7,572 nt of DNA from an uncultured Ruminococcus sp. (GCA_905234305.1 CAJOHT010000041.1:1-7572), one strand, 5' to 3'. Positions 1-6,638 are shown, counted from the stretch's first letter. Program-made: numbers and translations. The notes: generated from the sequence alone by a model not told the origin.

Positions 1-699
1 CTTTCGATTTATATGCTTGCGTCAAAAGACTTTCTGTGCGCTCAGCTTAAAAGACTCGGTACTGCGTTCTTACCGACAAAATGGCTTCCTACTATTTATG
101 AGATAATTAACGTATCGGACGATAAATGCGGTAAATTCTTAGTCGGCAAGATTCTCGACTCTACTATTATCGGAGTTATTGTGTTTATTTATATGGCTAT
201 AAGAGGTCTTCCTTACGCTCCGCTTATCAGTTTTGTTATCGGCGTATGTAACCTTATCCCGTTTTTCGGTCCGTTTATCGGAGGTATACCCTGCGCGTTC
301 CTGCTGCTCTTGGTTAACCCCGCGTACTGTATTGAGTTTGTCATTATGTTATTCATTGTCCAGCAGATTGACGGCAATCTTCTCGGACCGAAGATCGTCG
401 GTTCTCAGGTTGGTCTTATGGGATATTGGTCATTGTTCTCGGTTATGGTTGCGGGAGGATTGTTCGGCATACCAGGTATGATACTCGGAACTCCGATTTT
501 CGCCGCTATTTATACGCTCGTCGGCAGAAAGACAAATTCACGTATCGCGATGAAAGGCGAACAAGCCGAACATGTGCTTAATATGCCTGTAGTTAAGTCC
601 TCGGGCGTTACTAATCTGAAAGCAAAGGTATTAAAAAAGCCTATTCTTCATAAAAACGAGGAAGAAGATGATAATAACGAAGAGGATAGCGGGGAGTAA
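1..699 (+). CDS. AI-2E family transporter, C-terminal part (5' end outside window)
   Basis: The frame is open from base 1, so the first ATG (13) is probably internal and 232 C-terminal residues are visible. Family members (PF01594; TqsA/YdiK-like) are usually about 350-400 residues, so roughly the N-terminal third is missing. What can be seen: hydrophobic segments at about residues 52-66, 72-90, 92-106, 110-122 and 140-175. The family signature also appears: GLPYAPLISFVIGVCNLIPF (69-88), then QQIDGNLLGPKIVG (121-134) and GGLFGIPGMILGTPI (152-166). A hydrophilic tail follows from about 176 and ends in an acidic run rich in E/D/N (219-232), probably cytoplasmic. Members are polytopic inner-membrane proteins; some export autoinducer-2 and others are Na+/H+ antiporters, so the substrate cannot be read from sequence. 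It is separated from hisZ by a promoter and is probably not part of the histidine operon. Family call is firm, substrate unknown. Confidence 0.88.
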   Translation, partial: LSIYMLASKDFLCAQLKRLGTAFLPTKWLPTIYEIINVSDDKCGKFLVGKILDSTIIGVIVFIYMAIRGLPYAPLISFVIGVCNLIPFFGPFIGGIPCAFLLLLVNPAYCIEFVIMLFIVQQIDGNLLGPKIVGSQVGLMGYWSLFSVMVAGGLFGIPGMILGTPIFAAIYTLVGRKTNSRIAMKGEQAEHVLNMPVVKSSGVTNLKAKVLKKPILHKNEEEDDNNEEDSGE

Positions 700-700
700 T

Positions 701-729
701 TTGACAAACTTAATTTAATGTGTTAACAT
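701..729 (+). promoter_or_regulatory. Sigma-A type promoter of the his operon
   Basis: A perfect -35 box TTGACA lies at 701-706. A 17-bp spacer follows, then TAACAT at 724-729 (4 of 6 matches to TATAAT). TG at 721-722 sits one base upstream of the -10, making an extended -10. It begins right after the transporter stop codon and would start transcription near 736, leaving a leader of about 25 nt before hisZ. I found no other exact TTGACA in the window. The call rests on consensus only. Confidence 0.75.
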
Positions 730-730
730 A

Positions 731-742
731 TTAGCACGCTAA
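731..742 (+). promoter_or_regulatory. Candidate operator palindrome at the his transcription start
   Basis: TTAGC-AC-GCTAA is a perfect 5-bp inverted repeat with a 2-bp centre. It lies 1 bp downstream of the -10 box and covers the expected start site, where a bound repressor would block initiation. A second, imperfect palindrome (717-732, core TGTTAACA at 721-728) overlaps the -10. TrpR-like YerC/HisR regulators are proposed to control his genes in Firmicutes and would suit such a site, but I cannot confirm a motif match from memory. The symmetry is seen; the function is inferred. Confidence 0.45.
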
Positions 743-760
743 AGTATTTGAGGTAATTTT

Positions 761-1927
761 ATGAGAAAAAACTTAAAAATAACTCCCGAAGGTACTAAGG
801 ACTACCTTTTTAAGGAATGTACCGCGGTAGATTATGTGTGCAAAAAAATACGCAAAGTTTTTGAAAACCACCAGTTCCACCGCGTTATAACTCCCGCGCT
901 TGAGTATTATGATCTGTTTTCGACCGAGTCAAGCGGTATTTCTGCTGAGTCGATGTTTAAGACAACCGATAATAACGGCAGAATCGTAGTAGTCCGTCCC
1001 GATTCTACTCTTCCTATTGCAAGACTCGTTTCAACCCGTATGCAAAACGAGGTATTGCCTGTACGACTCTATTATAATCAGACCGTATACAGGAATAACC
1101 CCAGTCTTACGGGACGCAGTAACGAGATTATACAGATGGGTGTTGAGCTTATCGGCTCTAAGGGGAAAAGGGCTGATTTGGAGGTTATTACTACCGCTAT
1201 TCAGAGTATGCGCGCGGTCTCGAATGATTTCCGTATTGAGGTCGGGCACTCTATGCTTTTTACTAGTTTAATAAAGTCCTTAGAGGTTAATGACGATTTA
1301 AAGGAAGAAATAAAAACCTTTATAGAGAATAAGAACTACTCCGCTCTTAACGATACTCTGGATAAACTAGAGCAGGACGATACGGTTATGGCTATCCGCA
1401 AATTACCGTCCCTGTTCGGCGGTGAAGAGGTGTTTGAAAAGGCTGAAAGTATTATTAAACTGTCTGAGGCTTTAGAGGCGCTTTCGTATCTTAAGAGCTT
1501 GTATAAAGATTTGACTCTGCTCGATATGGGCGAGAAAATCATAGTAGACTTAGGTCTTGTACAGCATAACGAGTACTACAGCGGTATAGTATTTACGGGA
1601 TATGTGTTAGGTTACGGAGACGCTATCCTTTCAGGCGGACGATATGATAAGATTTTTGACGCGTTCGACTGCTCTATGGGAGCTTCGGGTTTCGCGATCA
1701 ATATAAACCACCTTGCCGAAAAAGCTCGTTACCGTTCTAAAAGCAATATCCCTGAGGTGCTTGTTTTCGCTAAGTCCGACGAGGATATAATGAAAGCTAT
1801 AGCGTATACCGAGGAGCTTGTGAAAAACGGCGTAAGAGCGCAGTTTTCCGATTTATCGGATGAACAGCAGGCGCGTGAGTTTGCCGAAAAGCTCGGTATT
1901 AAAAAGTTTGAGATAATAGGTGATTAA
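761..1927 (+). CDS. hisZ: ATP phosphoribosyltransferase regulatory subunit HisZ
   Basis: The product is 388 residues, close to the usual HisZ length of about 390. HisZ is a catalytically inactive paralogue of histidyl-tRNA synthetase. It forms a hetero-octamer with short-form HisG and is needed for the first step of histidine synthesis and its feedback inhibition. The class II synthetase-like core is visible: TPEGTKDYL (8-16), the motif-2-like region LPVRLYYNQTVYR (99-111) with GRSNEIIQMGVELIG (118-132), the EYYSGIVF block (271-278) and the motif-3-like SGGRYDKI (291-298). A C-terminal segment (about 331-388) resembles part of an anticodon-binding-type fold. HisRS-specific sequence (RGLDYYTGTVFE) is altered, and the gene sits directly before a short hisG, which makes HisZ rather than HisS the clear choice. 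The start has GAGG (750-753) 7 nt upstream. First gene of the operon; its end meets hisG. Confidence 0.95.
   Translation: MRKNLKITPEGTKDYLFKECTAVDYVCKKIRKVFENHQFHRVITPALEYYDLFSTESSGISAESMFKTTDNNGRIVVVRPDSTLPIARLVSTRMQNEVLPVRLYYNQTVYRNNPSLTGRSNEIIQMGVELIGSKGKRADLEVITTAIQSMRAVSNDFRIEVGHSMLFTSLIKSLEVNDDLKEEIKTFIENKNYSALNDTLDKLEQDDTVMAIRKLPSLFGGEEVFEKAESIIKLSEALEALSYLKSLYKDLTLLDMGEKIIVDLGLVQHNEYYSGIVFTGYVLGYGDAILSGGRYDKIFDAFDCSMGASGFAININHLAEKARYRSKSNIPEVLVFAKSDEDIMKAIAYTEELVKNGVRAQFSDLSDEQQAREFAEKLGIKKFEIIGD
1918..1924 (+). promoter_or_regulatory. Ribosome binding site that favours a TTG start for hisG
   Basis: AGGTGAT, inside the last codons of hisZ, is a 7-base match to the 3' half of the consensus Shine-Dalgarno AGGAGGTGATC. 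Its AGG ends 8 nt before the TTG at 1929, which is good spacing. The competing GTG at 1920 lies within this element and has only a weak GAG (1910-1912) before it. Confidence 0.6.
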
Positions 1928-1928
1928 T

Positions 1929-2558
1929 TTGAATCCTTTAAGAATAGCTCTTACTAAGGGCAGGCTTGAAAAGTCGACGATAGAGCTTTTTGAGAAACTC
2001 GGTTATAATTGTGATGAGGTTCATAATAAAGGCAGAAGGCTTATTCTAAGCATAGGCGGCGGAAAATTCGAAGTAGTTCTCGCTAAAGCCGCCGATGTTA
2101 TAACATATGTTGAACACGGTGTTTGTGATTTAGGCGTTGTCGGCAAGGATACGATTCTTGAAAACGGAACCGCGTTTTATGAGCTTCTTGATTTAGGCTT
2201 CGGCAGGTGTAGATTTGCTCTCGCTTGTAAAAAAGGATATGATTTTTACCACGGATACGGTACTAAAACTATTGCTACTAAATATCCTAAAGTTACAAGA
2301 AACTTTTTTGAAAATAAGAATATGGATGTCCGCGTAATTAAAATCGAGGGTTCTGTAGAGCTTGCCCCGCTTGTAGGATTATCCGACGGAATTGTTGATA
2401 TAGTTGAAACGGGCTCAACGCTTAAAGCGAATAATCTTGAGATTATCGAGTATGTTACCGATATTTCCGCCCGTTTAATCGCGAATACCGCGAGCCTAAA
2501 GCTGAGAAAAGCCGAGATTGAGGAACTAGTCGGTAAAATGGAGGCTGAAGTAAAATGA
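1929..2558 (+). CDS. hisG: ATP phosphoribosyltransferase catalytic subunit, short form (HisG)
   Basis: HisG condenses ATP with PRPP to phosphoribosyl-ATP, the committed and feedback-controlled step. With the TTG start the protein is 209 residues, typical of the short form that lacks the C-terminal regulatory domain and needs HisZ. Motifs seen: LRIALTKGRLE (4-14) at the N terminus, GVCDLGVVGKDTI (64-76), and the PRPP-binding loop GIVDIVETGSTLKANNL (154-170). The start is ambiguous. A GTG at 1920 is in frame, would add three residues and would overlap hisZ by 8 bp. TTG at 1929 is preferred because AGGTGAT is well placed before it and because family members tend to begin one or two residues before the PLRIALTKGR block. 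The 3' end overlaps hisD by 4 bp (ATGA), implying translational coupling. Identity is firm; the exact start is less so. Confidence 0.95.
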   Translation: MNPLRIALTKGRLEKSTIELFEKLGYNCDEVHNKGRRLILSIGGGKFEVVLAKAADVITYVEHGVCDLGVVGKDTILENGTAFYELLDLGFGRCRFALACKKGYDFYHGYGTKTIATKYPKVTRNFFENKNMDVRVIKIEGSVELAPLVGLSDGIVDIVETGSTLKANNLEIIEYVTDISARLIANTASLKLRKAEIEELVGKMEAEVK

Positions 2559-3847
2559 TTACTACCGTTATTGCTAACGGAAAAGATGAGTACGCTTTTG
2601 TTGAAACCCTTAAAGCCCGTTCAAACAGCGGTGCTAAGGATGTTTCGGGGATCGTACTCGATATATTAAATAATGTAAAACAAAACGGAGATAAGGCTGT
2701 ATACGATTATACCGTGAAATTTGACGGTAAGGCTCCCGAAAAGGTTGAGATTACTTCCGATGAAATTGACGATATTATTTCTTCTTGCGACGAAAAGTAT
2801 ATAGAAACCTTAAAGAAAGCAGTTAAAAACATTGAGGATTTTCATAAGCGCCAGATTCAGCACTCGTGGCTTACGACTAAAGAAAACGGTGTAATTATGG
2901 GGCAGCGTATAAGAGGACTTGAAAGAGTCGGACTTTATGTTCCTGGAGGTACTGCGGCTTACCCGTCGTCCGTACTTATGAACGCTATTCCCGCAAAGCT
3001 CGCGGGTTGTAAAGAAATTATTATGACTACACCGCCCTCAAAAGACGGCAAGCCTAATCCTGATATTATCGCCGCGGCGAAGCTCGCGGGTGTAGACCGT
3101 ATTTTCCTTATGGGAGGAGCGCAGGCTGTAGCCGCTTTGGCGTACGGTACCGAGCAGGTTCCTAAGGTAGATAAAATCGTCGGACCAGGTAATATATTTG
3201 TCGCTACCGCTAAGAAACTTCTTTACGGAGTCGTTGATATCGATATGATAGCGGGGCCGAGTGAGATTCTTATTATTGCCGATAAAACCGCTGATCCTAA
3301 ATTCTTGGCGGCTGATTTGATGAGTCAGGCTGAACACGATAAGCTCGCAAGCTCTATACTCCTTACCGATTGCGCTGATTTAGCCGATAAGGTTAAGTCT
3401 GAAATCGAGCGTCAGGTCATGGAGCTTGAAAGAAAAGAGATTATCGAGGAGTCTTTAAAAAACTACGGCGCCGTTATAGTATGCTCCGATATGGCTCAGG
3501 CTGTTAAATTCGCTAACGAACTCGCTCCCGAGCATCTTGAGGTATGTTGCGAAAACCCTATGGAGTATGTCGGTAAGCTCGATAACGCAGGTTCCGTTTT
3601 CTTGGGCAACTACAGCCCCGAACCATTGGGAGATTATTTTGCGGGACCGAATCACGTACTCCCGACAAGCGGTACGGCGCGCTTTTTCAGTCCGCTTTCG
3701 GTAGACAGCTTTACTAAAAAATCGAGTTTTATCTACTATACCGAGGACGCGCTAAAAAATGACGCTGAGGATATCGTGAGATTTGCCGAGGTTGAGGGTT
3801 TGACCGCTCACGCCAATTCAATAAAAGTAAGATTTGAGGAAGAATAA
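2555..3847 (+). CDS. hisD: Histidinol dehydrogenase (HisD)
   Basis: HisD is a zinc enzyme that oxidises L-histidinol through histidinal to L-histidine with two NAD+, the last two reactions of the pathway. The product is 430 residues, the normal family length, and looks intact. Residues matching the E. coli active site are present: zinc ligands Gln258 and His261 (SQAEHD), Asp360 (GDYFAGPNH) and His419 (GLTAHAN), and the catalytic pair Glu326-His327 (ELAPEHLE). Other family blocks are GLYVPGGTAAYPSSVLM (126-142), GGAQAVAALAYGT (187-199), KIVGPGN (207-213) and DMIAGPSEIL (230-239). A GGAGG (2540-2544) inside hisG precedes the ATG by 10 nt. The gene overlaps hisG by 4 bp and shares one base with the hisC start (TAATG). 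All functional residues expected for activity are seen. Confidence 0.97.
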   Translation: MITTVIANGKDEYAFVETLKARSNSGAKDVSGIVLDILNNVKQNGDKAVYDYTVKFDGKAPEKVEITSDEIDDIISSCDEKYIETLKKAVKNIEDFHKRQIQHSWLTTKENGVIMGQRIRGLERVGLYVPGGTAAYPSSVLMNAIPAKLAGCKEIIMTTPPSKDGKPNPDIIAAAKLAGVDRIFLMGGAQAVAALAYGTEQVPKVDKIVGPGNIFVATAKKLLYGVVDIDMIAGPSEILIIADKTADPKFLAADLMSQAEHDKLASSILLTDCADLADKVKSEIERQVMELERKEIIEESLKNYGAVIVCSDMAQAVKFANELAPEHLEVCCENPMEYVGKLDNAGSVFLGNYSPEPLGDYFAGPNHVLPTSGTARFFSPLSVDSFTKKSSFIYYTEDALKNDAEDIVRFAEVEGLTAHANSIKVRFEEE

Positions 3848-4920
3848 TGTCCTACGAATTAAACGAAAAAATTAAAAACCTTGTTCCGTATGAGCCTATA
3901 GCGGGTGAGTTTAGTATAAGACTCGACGCTAATGAATGCACTATGGGATATTCTCCCGAGTTTATGAAAACGGTGGACAAGATTATACATGATCTGGATT
4001 TTAACCGATATCCCGATCCCGTATGTCTTAAATTAAGAAAATCCTTCGCTGATTTTTACGGGATAGATTTTGAGAATGTTACGGTAGGAAACGGTTCAGA
4101 TGAACTTATTTTCCTGATAGAAGCCGCTTTTCTCGAAAAAGGGGACAGGCTCTTAACTGTTTTTCCGGATTTCAGTATGTATGAATTCTATAGCAGTATA
4201 ACGGAAAATCCATGCGTAAAATTCTATAAAAATGAGGATTTGAATATTGATGTCGACGCTTTAATCGATAGGATAAATTCCGAAAATATAAGTGCTGTTA
4301 TTTTTTCCAATCCATGTAATCCTACTGGGCAGGGGATTGAAAAATCCGCAGCCGAAAAGCTGGTTGAATCGGTAAAAGCGCTCGTAGTTTTAGACGAAGC
4401 GTATATGGATTTCTGGAGTCCGGAGAATTCGCTTATTAAGGATGTAAATAACTACGATAATCTTATTGTATTCAGAACAGCGTCAAAGGCGCTTTCAAGC
4501 GCCGCGTTAAGGCTGGGGTTTGCCGTAGCGAATAAAAAGATAAGCAGGGCTTTATCGGCCGTAAAATCGCCCTATAACGTCAACAGTATTTCCCAGGCAA
4601 TCGGTACCGAGCTTTATAAGAATAAAGATTTTTTAAATAATCGTATAAAAACTATTGTTCAAAATACTGAAACGCTGTATAATGAGCTTGTAAGGATAAG
4701 CAGTTCTACAGAAAATTTTAAGGTTTATTCGACAAAAACAAATTTTGTATTTGTTAAAACAGCCTCCTCAAAACAGCTATGGGAGTATTTAAAAACACAA
4801 TCTATCGCTATCAGGTGGATGGGAGAATATATCCGCATAACAGCGGGTACCGACTCGGAAATCAAAACAGTAATAAAAGCGATAGAAGAATATTTGGAGA
4901 TAAAAAATGAGAACAGCTGA
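3847..4920 (+). CDS. hisC: Histidinol-phosphate aminotransferase (HisC)
   Basis: HisC is a PLP-dependent fold-type I aminotransferase that converts imidazole-acetol phosphate plus glutamate to histidinol phosphate and 2-oxoglutarate. The 357-residue length is typical. Seen in order: LDANECTMGY (26-35), VGNGSDELIF (80-89, cofactor phosphate contact), SNPCNPTG (154-161), VLDEAYMDF (181-189, with the PLP-ring Asp183 and Tyr186), the Schiff-base lysine Lys214 in RTASKALSSAALRLGFA (210-226), and the substrate carboxylate arginine in YIRITAGT (328-335, Arg330). The stretch after the lysine reads LSSAALRLGF where many homologues have FGLAGLRLGY-like sequence, a mild variation that leaves the lysine and Arg222 intact. 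GAGGA (3836-3840) lies 6 nt before the ATG. The gene shares one base with the hisD stop and overlaps hisB by 14 bp. HisC-like enzymes can also act on aromatic substrates, but the operon context fixes the role. Confidence 0.95.
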   Translation: MSYELNEKIKNLVPYEPIAGEFSIRLDANECTMGYSPEFMKTVDKIIHDLDFNRYPDPVCLKLRKSFADFYGIDFENVTVGNGSDELIFLIEAAFLEKGDRLLTVFPDFSMYEFYSSITENPCVKFYKNEDLNIDVDALIDRINSENISAVIFSNPCNPTGQGIEKSAAEKLVESVKALVVLDEAYMDFWSPENSLIKDVNNYDNLIVFRTASKALSSAALRLGFAVANKKISRALSAVKSPYNVNSISQAIGTELYKNKDFLNNRIKTIVQNTETLYNELVRISSSTENFKVYSTKTNFVFVKTASSKQLWEYLKTQSIAIRWMGEYIRITAGTDSEIKTVIKAIEEYLEIKNENS

Positions 4921-5485
4921 GATTAAAAGAAAAACTAAAGAAACAGATATAATTCTCGCGCTTAACATTGACGGCGGAGAAGTATTCGTCGATACGGGAA
5001 TAGGATTTTTTGACCATATGCTTAATTCTTTCGCGGTTCACGGCGGATTCGGGCTTAAGGTTAAGGTTATAGGCGATTTGAATGTTGACGATCACCATAC
5101 CGTCGAGGATACTGGTATAGCTTTAGGTCAGGCGTTTTTTAAGTCGCTTGGAGATAAAAGCTCGATCGAGCGTTTCGGCAGCTTTTACGTACCTATGGAC
5201 GAGGCTTTAGCATTTGCTTCTGTAGATATAAGCGGCAGACCGTTTATGGTTTTCGACGCTGATTTCCCGCAGGAAAAATGCGGGGATTATACTAGCGCTA
5301 TGACTGTTGAATTTATGAGAGCTTTTGCTTATAACGCGGGTATAACTCTCCATATTAAATCGCTCTACGGCTATAATTCCCACCATATCACGGAAGCGAT
5401 TTATAAAGCGGTAGCTCATGCTTTAAAAATTGCCGTAAAAGATAACGGCAGCGGAGCTGTGCTTTCAACAAAAGGCGTTTTATAA
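4907..5485 (+). CDS. hisB: Imidazoleglycerol-phosphate dehydratase (HisB)
   Basis: HisB removes water from imidazole glycerol phosphate to give imidazole-acetol phosphate, using a di-manganese centre. At 192 residues it is the monofunctional form; the phosphatase domain found in the enterobacterial bifunctional HisB is absent. The internally duplicated metal-binding motif is plain: DDHHTVED (61-68) and NSHHITEA (157-164), each with HHxxE. Also seen are GIGFFDHML (31-39), MDEAL (97-101) and the C-terminal STKG (187-190). GGAG (4896-4899) lies 7 nt before the ATG, inside hisC, and the 14-bp overlap suggests coupled translation. It is followed by the longest gap in the window (77 bp), where hisH would be expected. 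Its substrate is made by HisH-HisF, neither of which is encoded here. Confidence 0.96.
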   Translation: MRTAEIKRKTKETDIILALNIDGGEVFVDTGIGFFDHMLNSFAVHGGFGLKVKVIGDLNVDDHHTVEDTGIALGQAFFKSLGDKSSIERFGSFYVPMDEALAFASVDISGRPFMVFDADFPQEKCGDYTSAMTVEFMRAFAYNAGITLHIKSLYGYNSHHITEAIYKAVAHALKIAVKDNGSGAVLSTKGVL

Positions 5486-5562
5486 TATTTTTTCCTTATT
5501 GGTCCGCGGTAAGGATAGATGATTTAAATTATTATGCGGACAGAAAGGCTTAGTCGATTAAG
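5486..5562 (+). other. 77-bp hisB-hisA gap: hairpin and possible hisH start relic
   Basis: This is the largest non-coding stretch here. It contains an inverted repeat (5493-5498 TCCTTA with 5510-5515 TAAGGA, extendable by two T-G pairs, 7-nt loop). Next is AAGGA (5511-5515), then ATG ATT TAA (5519-5527) followed by ATTATTATG. HisH proteins commonly begin MIxIIDYG; this would fit such a start with codon 3 changed to a stop and a few bases lost, but the match is short. A 10-codon frame (5534-5566) overlaps the hisA start. The hairpin has no T-run after it, so it is not a terminator. The relic reading is speculative. Confidence 0.35.
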
Positions 5563-6291
5563 ATGATTGTTTTACCTGCCATTGATATTAAAGACGGTCA
5601 ATGTGTAAGATTGTTTAAAGGAGATTATTCAACCGCCTCAAGAGTTGCCGAAAATCCCTATAAGGTAGCGGAAAGTTTTTTAGAAGCAGGCGCCGAGTGG
5701 ATGCATATGGTAGACCTTGACGGAGCCAAAGGCGGTAAGCTCTATAATTCCGAGCTTATTATAGATGTTGCTAAAAGCACTGATTTAAAGGTAGAAGTAG
5801 GCGGCGGAATTAGGAATATGGATACTATCGAGTATTATCTTGATAATGGTATCGACCGCGTAATACTCGGTTCGGCGGATGTGAAGGATCAGCATTTCGT
5901 AATTGACGCTGTAAATAATTTTGATGATAAGATAGTTGTCGGAATTGACGCCAGAAACGGTATAGTATGCGCTGAGGGCTGGACTGATAAATCTGAGTTG
6001 AATTATATCGACCTCGCTAAACAGATGGAGCAAATCGGCGTTAAAACGATTATTTTTACCGATATTGACCAGGACGGAACTTTGGCTGGTCCTAACCTTG
6101 TACAGCTTGATAATCTTGTACATAACGTAAGCTGTGATATTATCGCGAGCGGCGGTGTATCTAATCTGAAGGATATTATTAATCTCCACGATTTAAACGT
6201 TTATGGCGCTATTACGGGTAAGGCGATATACAGCGGTAATCTTGACCTTTCCATGGCTATTAAGGCGGCGAGCAGGGTAACAGGAGAGTAA
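5563..6291 (+). CDS. hisA: ProFAR isomerase (HisA)
   Basis: HisA, 1-(5-phosphoribosyl)-5-[(5-phosphoribosylamino)methylideneamino]imidazole-4-carboxamide isomerase, carries out an Amadori rearrangement of ProFAR to PRFAR. It is a (beta/alpha)8 barrel of 242 residues, the usual length. Catalytic residues are seen: Asp8 in LPAIDIKDGQCVRL (4-17) and Asp129 in VVGIDAR (125-131). The two phosphate-binding sites are VEVGGGIRN (78-85) and IIASGGVS (193-200). The second half contains the HisA block TDIDQDGTLAGPN (166-178). HisF is the close paralogue, but the N-terminal LPAIDIKDGxCVRL favours HisA over HisF, which normally starts near IIPCLDV. An in-frame stop (5551-5553) rules out a longer start. 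The ribosome site is poor: GAAAGG (5543-5548) is 14 nt away. In many clostridial operons hisH precedes and hisF follows this gene; here neither does. Confidence 0.95.
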   Translation: MIVLPAIDIKDGQCVRLFKGDYSTASRVAENPYKVAESFLEAGAEWMHMVDLDGAKGGKLYNSELIIDVAKSTDLKVEVGGGIRNMDTIEYYLDNGIDRVILGSADVKDQHFVIDAVNNFDDKIVVGIDARNGIVCAEGWTDKSELNYIDLAKQMEQIGVKTIIFTDIDQDGTLAGPNLVQLDNLVHNVSCDIIASGGVSNLKDIINLHDLNVYGAITGKAIYSGNLDLSMAIKAASRVTGE

Positions 6292-6309
6292 CATTAAGGT
6301 AGGAGAGCT

Positions 6310-6627
6310 ATGAATTTAGATAAATATTTTGTTAAATCCGAGCTTATACCCGCTGTTGTCCAGGAGAAATCTACGGGCGAGGTACTGATGCTTGCTTATA
6401 TGAATAAGGAGTCTTTAGCTAAAACGCTCGAGACAGGCTATACGTGGTTTTGGTCAAGAAGCAGGCAGGAGCTTTGGAATAAAGGCGCTACATCGGGACA
6501 TTTTCAGAAAGTTCTGGAGATTTTTTCCGACTGCGATGACGATACTCTGCTTATAATAGTTGAGCAGACGGGAGCCGCGTGCCATACGGGTAATCACTCC
6601 TGCTTTTTTACACAAATAAAAAAATAA
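6310..6627 (+). CDS. hisI: Phosphoribosyl-AMP cyclohydrolase (HisI)
   Basis: HisI opens the adenine ring of phosphoribosyl-AMP to give ProFAR, the third step of the pathway. The protein is 105 residues and is a stand-alone cyclohydrolase, not the HisIE fusion found in B. subtilis and enterobacteria. The metal sites are intact: SDCDDDTLL (73-81) supplies Asp74, Asp76 and Asp78 for magnesium and Cys75, while [11 protein letters not shown] (89-99) supplies zinc ligands Cys91 and Cys98. Other family blocks are [12 protein letters not shown] (25-36) and [20 protein letters not shown] (45-64). AGGAG (6301-6305) lies just upstream of the ATG. The gene starts 18 bp after hisA, leaving no room for hisF, and hisE follows after 11 bp. 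Confidence 0.96.
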   Translation: MNLDKYFVKSELIPAVVQEKSTGEVLMLAYMNKESLAKTLETGYTWFWSRSRQELWNKGATSGHFQKVLEIFSDCDDDTLLIIVEQTGAACHTGNHSCFFTQIKK

Positions 6628-6638
6628 AGAGGTAATTT

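Noticed and set aside
233..481. 82-codon + strand frame inside the transporter gene
   Set aside because: It overlaps the conserved transporter frame completely, and its Arg/Ser/Leu-rich product looks like an out-of-frame translation.
731..745. CIRCE heat-shock element
   Set aside because: TTAGCAC matches the start of the CIRCE half-site TTAGCACTC, but the 9-nt-spaced GAGTGCTAA partner is absent.
700..760. T-box, histidine riboswitch or attenuator leader before hisZ
   Set aside because: Only 61 bp lie between the genes and about 25 nt would be transcribed. There is no His-codon run, no T-box sequence and no terminator-antiterminator pair.
761..1927. hisZ being a histidyl-tRNA synthetase (hisS)
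   Set aside because: HisRS-specific sequence is altered, the length fits HisZ, and it sits directly before a short-form hisG that needs HisZ.
3038..3337. 99-codon antisense frame inside hisD (and similar shorter frames in other his genes)
   Set aside because: It is a shadow of an intact conserved gene, with no convincing ribosome site or recognisable product.
5458..5486. Internal promoter using TATAAT at 5481-5486, at the end of hisB
   Set aside because: The -10 match is perfect but falls across the hisB stop. The base composition is AT-rich, there is no TGn, and the 17-bp-spaced -35 (TGTGCT) matches only 2 of 6.
5785..6189. 134-codon antisense frame inside hisA
   Set aside because: It lies wholly opposite a well-conserved hisA, resembles no known family, and its length is explained by the codon pattern of hisA.
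5563..6291. hisA product being HisF, or a dual HisA/TrpF (PriA) enzyme
   Set aside because: The N-terminal LPAIDIKDGQCVRL and the TDIDQDGTL block fit HisA, not HisF. Nothing in the context suggests the actinobacterial PriA situation.
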